This document shows positions 4,560 to 5,450 of a DNA stretch of 5,450 nucleotides, one piece after another. Position 1 is the first letter of the stretch; each line of letters opens with the position of its first letter. Under the pieces are notes generated by a model, which worked only from the letters and a program-made list of their open reading frames with translations, had not been told where the DNA came from and did no database searches. A program made the translations under genes and the position numbers. The DNA is from a bacterium (GTDB lineage: Bacteria > Zhuqueibacterota > Zhuqueibacteria > Residuimicrobiales > Krinioviventaceae), in NCBI GenBank assembly GCA_024278645.1, contig JAJRST010000513.1:1-5450 (forward strand), given 5' to 3'.

Positions 4560-5450
4560 TTATTCTTCGACATAACTTTTGCGCAATTCCTCGGGCGTCA
4601 CTGTGGCCGTGCCGATTTTCCCCACCACAACGCCGGCCGCGCGATTGGCCAGCTCGGCGGCGGAAACGCCGTCCAGACCGGCGGCGATGGCCATGGTGTA
4701 AAATGCGATGACCGTATCCCCGGCGCCGGAGACGTCGAACACCTCCTTGGCGCGAGTCGGAATGTGGTACGGAGGATCAGGGGGATCGAACAACATCATG
4801 CCTTCTTCTCCGAGCGTGATGAGCAGGGAATGAATGCGCCATTTTTCCAGCAGGACTTCGCCAATGTCGACGATGTCGTGCTCGGTCTCGTCGAACGGCA
4901 GGCCGACGGCGGCAAAAGCCTCTCTCCTGTTCGGTTTGACGATAGTGGCCCCGGCCCAATCCATGGGGTTGTTTGGATTCGGATCGACGGCGACGATTTT
5001 AAAATGCTGTTGCGCAAGGTTGATGACGCTGTCCACCAGCGGCTGCGTGATAAAGCCTTTGCCATAGTCTTCAATAATAATCGCATCGATGTCATAAACA
5101 ATGTTGCGGAGATGGGTCATCAACGCGTCAATTTCCTGCTGCGTTATTTTCCGCTTGTGCTCCCGGTCCACGCGCACAATCTGTTGATGTTTGGCAATAA
5201 CGCGCGTTTTGACGATCGTACGATAGTCATCCAGGATGAGCACCGCCTTTGTGGAGATGCCGCTTTGCTGCAACGAAGCGAGCAAGAATGCGCCGTTGCG
5301 GTCGTCGCCGATCATGCCTCCAATAATCGTATTGGCGCCAAAATCGGCGATATTTCGGGCGACGTTGGCGCCGCCGCCGGGAAAAGCCGATTCGCTGGAC
5401 ACGTGCACCACGGGAACGGGCGCCTCCGGCGAGATTCGGTGGACGTTGCC
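4560..5450 (-). CDS. rfaE1: D-glycero-beta-D-manno-heptose-7-phosphate kinase (5' end outside the window)
   Basis: The frame is open from the right edge to TAA at 4562-4560, giving 296 visible residues. It begins with the family block RISPEAPVPVV, so the true start lies about 25-35 codons beyond the edge; a GTG at 5411 inside that block is not the start. This is a PfkB/ribokinase-fold enzyme that phosphorylates heptose 7-phosphate at C1. In visible-residue numbering, motifs are PGGGANVARN (24-33), DPNPNN (156-161), KPNRRE (172-177), LITLGEEG (211-217 region) and the catalytic signature DVSGAGDT (239-246) with the general base Asp245. The protein stops after ELRKSYVEE, so it lacks the C-terminal cytidylyl/adenylyltransferase domain of bifunctional HldE. 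The nucleotidyltransferase (RfaE2) must be encoded elsewhere. It is the first visible gene of the heptose operon, with gmhB 60 bases downstream. Confidence 0.95.
   Translation of the reverse strand, partial: GNVHRISPEAPVPVVHVSSESAFPGGGANVARNIADFGANTIIGGMIGDDRNGAFLLASLQQSGISTKAVLILDDYRTIVKTRVIAKHQQIVRVDREHKRKITQQEIDALMTHLRNIVYDIDAIIIEDYGKGFITQPLVDSVINLAQQHFKIVAVDPNPNNPMDWAGATIVKPNRREAFAAVGLPFDETEHDIVDIGEVLLEKWRIHSLLITLGEEGMMLFDPPDPPYHIPTRAKEVFDVSGAGDTVIAFYTMAIAAGLDGVSAAELANRAAGVVVGKIGTATVTPEELRKSYVEE

Noticed and set aside
5409..5411. A GTG start for the kinase inside the window
   Set aside because: The conserved block RISPEAPVPVV lies upstream in the same frame up to the window edge, so the gene is truncated by the window, not short.
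1..5450. CRISPR array, tRNA, rRNA or insertion sequence
   Set aside because: No regularly spaced repeats, no tRNA-like cloverleaf, and no transposase motif or terminal repeats with a coding core were seen on either strand.

Overview
The window looks like chromosome of a Gram-negative bacterium of the FCB assemblage (Bacteroidota, Ignavibacteria, Calditrichota, KSB1 or relatives). The main clue is a secreted protein whose C-terminal part carries the QNYPNPFNP sorting-type motif common in those groups. Two ADP-heptose genes imply lipopolysaccharide, and a superoxide reductase suggests an anaerobic or microaerophilic life. The exact phylum is inferred and cannot be fixed from 5.4 kb.

Layout, left to right. 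Positions 1-1506 (minus strand) hold a large secreted multidomain protein that runs off the left edge: signal peptide, DOMON/CBM9-like sandwich, Asp/His-rich linker, GEVED-like domain, fibronectin-III-like domain, and the start of a type IX-type sorting domain. A 523-base AT-rich divergent intergenic region follows, with several inverted repeats. Positions 2030-2236 (plus) encode a 68-residue protein resembling the small IPGV-GVGIG family that is also found as the N-terminal module of some trypsin-like proteins. It converges on an unrecognised two-helix membrane protein (2334-3095, minus), with two weak hairpins between them. After a 366-base gap come, all on minus, the desulfoferrodoxin-type superoxide reductase (3462-3839), the heptose-bisphosphate phosphatase gmhB (3969-4499) and the heptose-7-phosphate kinase rfaE1 (4560 to beyond the right edge).

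Transcription of the right half runs right to left: rfaE1, then gmhB 60 bases later, two consecutive kinase/phosphatase activities in making ADP-heptose for the lipopolysaccharide core. The superoxide reductase follows 129 bases downstream, with its own strong ribosome binding site, a possible weak promoter and a convincing 10-bp terminator stem. It may be a separate unit or a read-through tail of the heptose operon.

No wholly new multi-gene system is evident. The best leads are two enzymes with altered metal sites beside intact catalytic sites: the superoxide reductase has Tyr in place of the first cysteine of its FeCys4 centre, and GmhB lacks two of its four zinc ligands. Also worth a look are the Asp/His-rich linker of the secreted protein, the stand-alone 68-residue protein, and nested inverted repeats in the divergent intergenic region.
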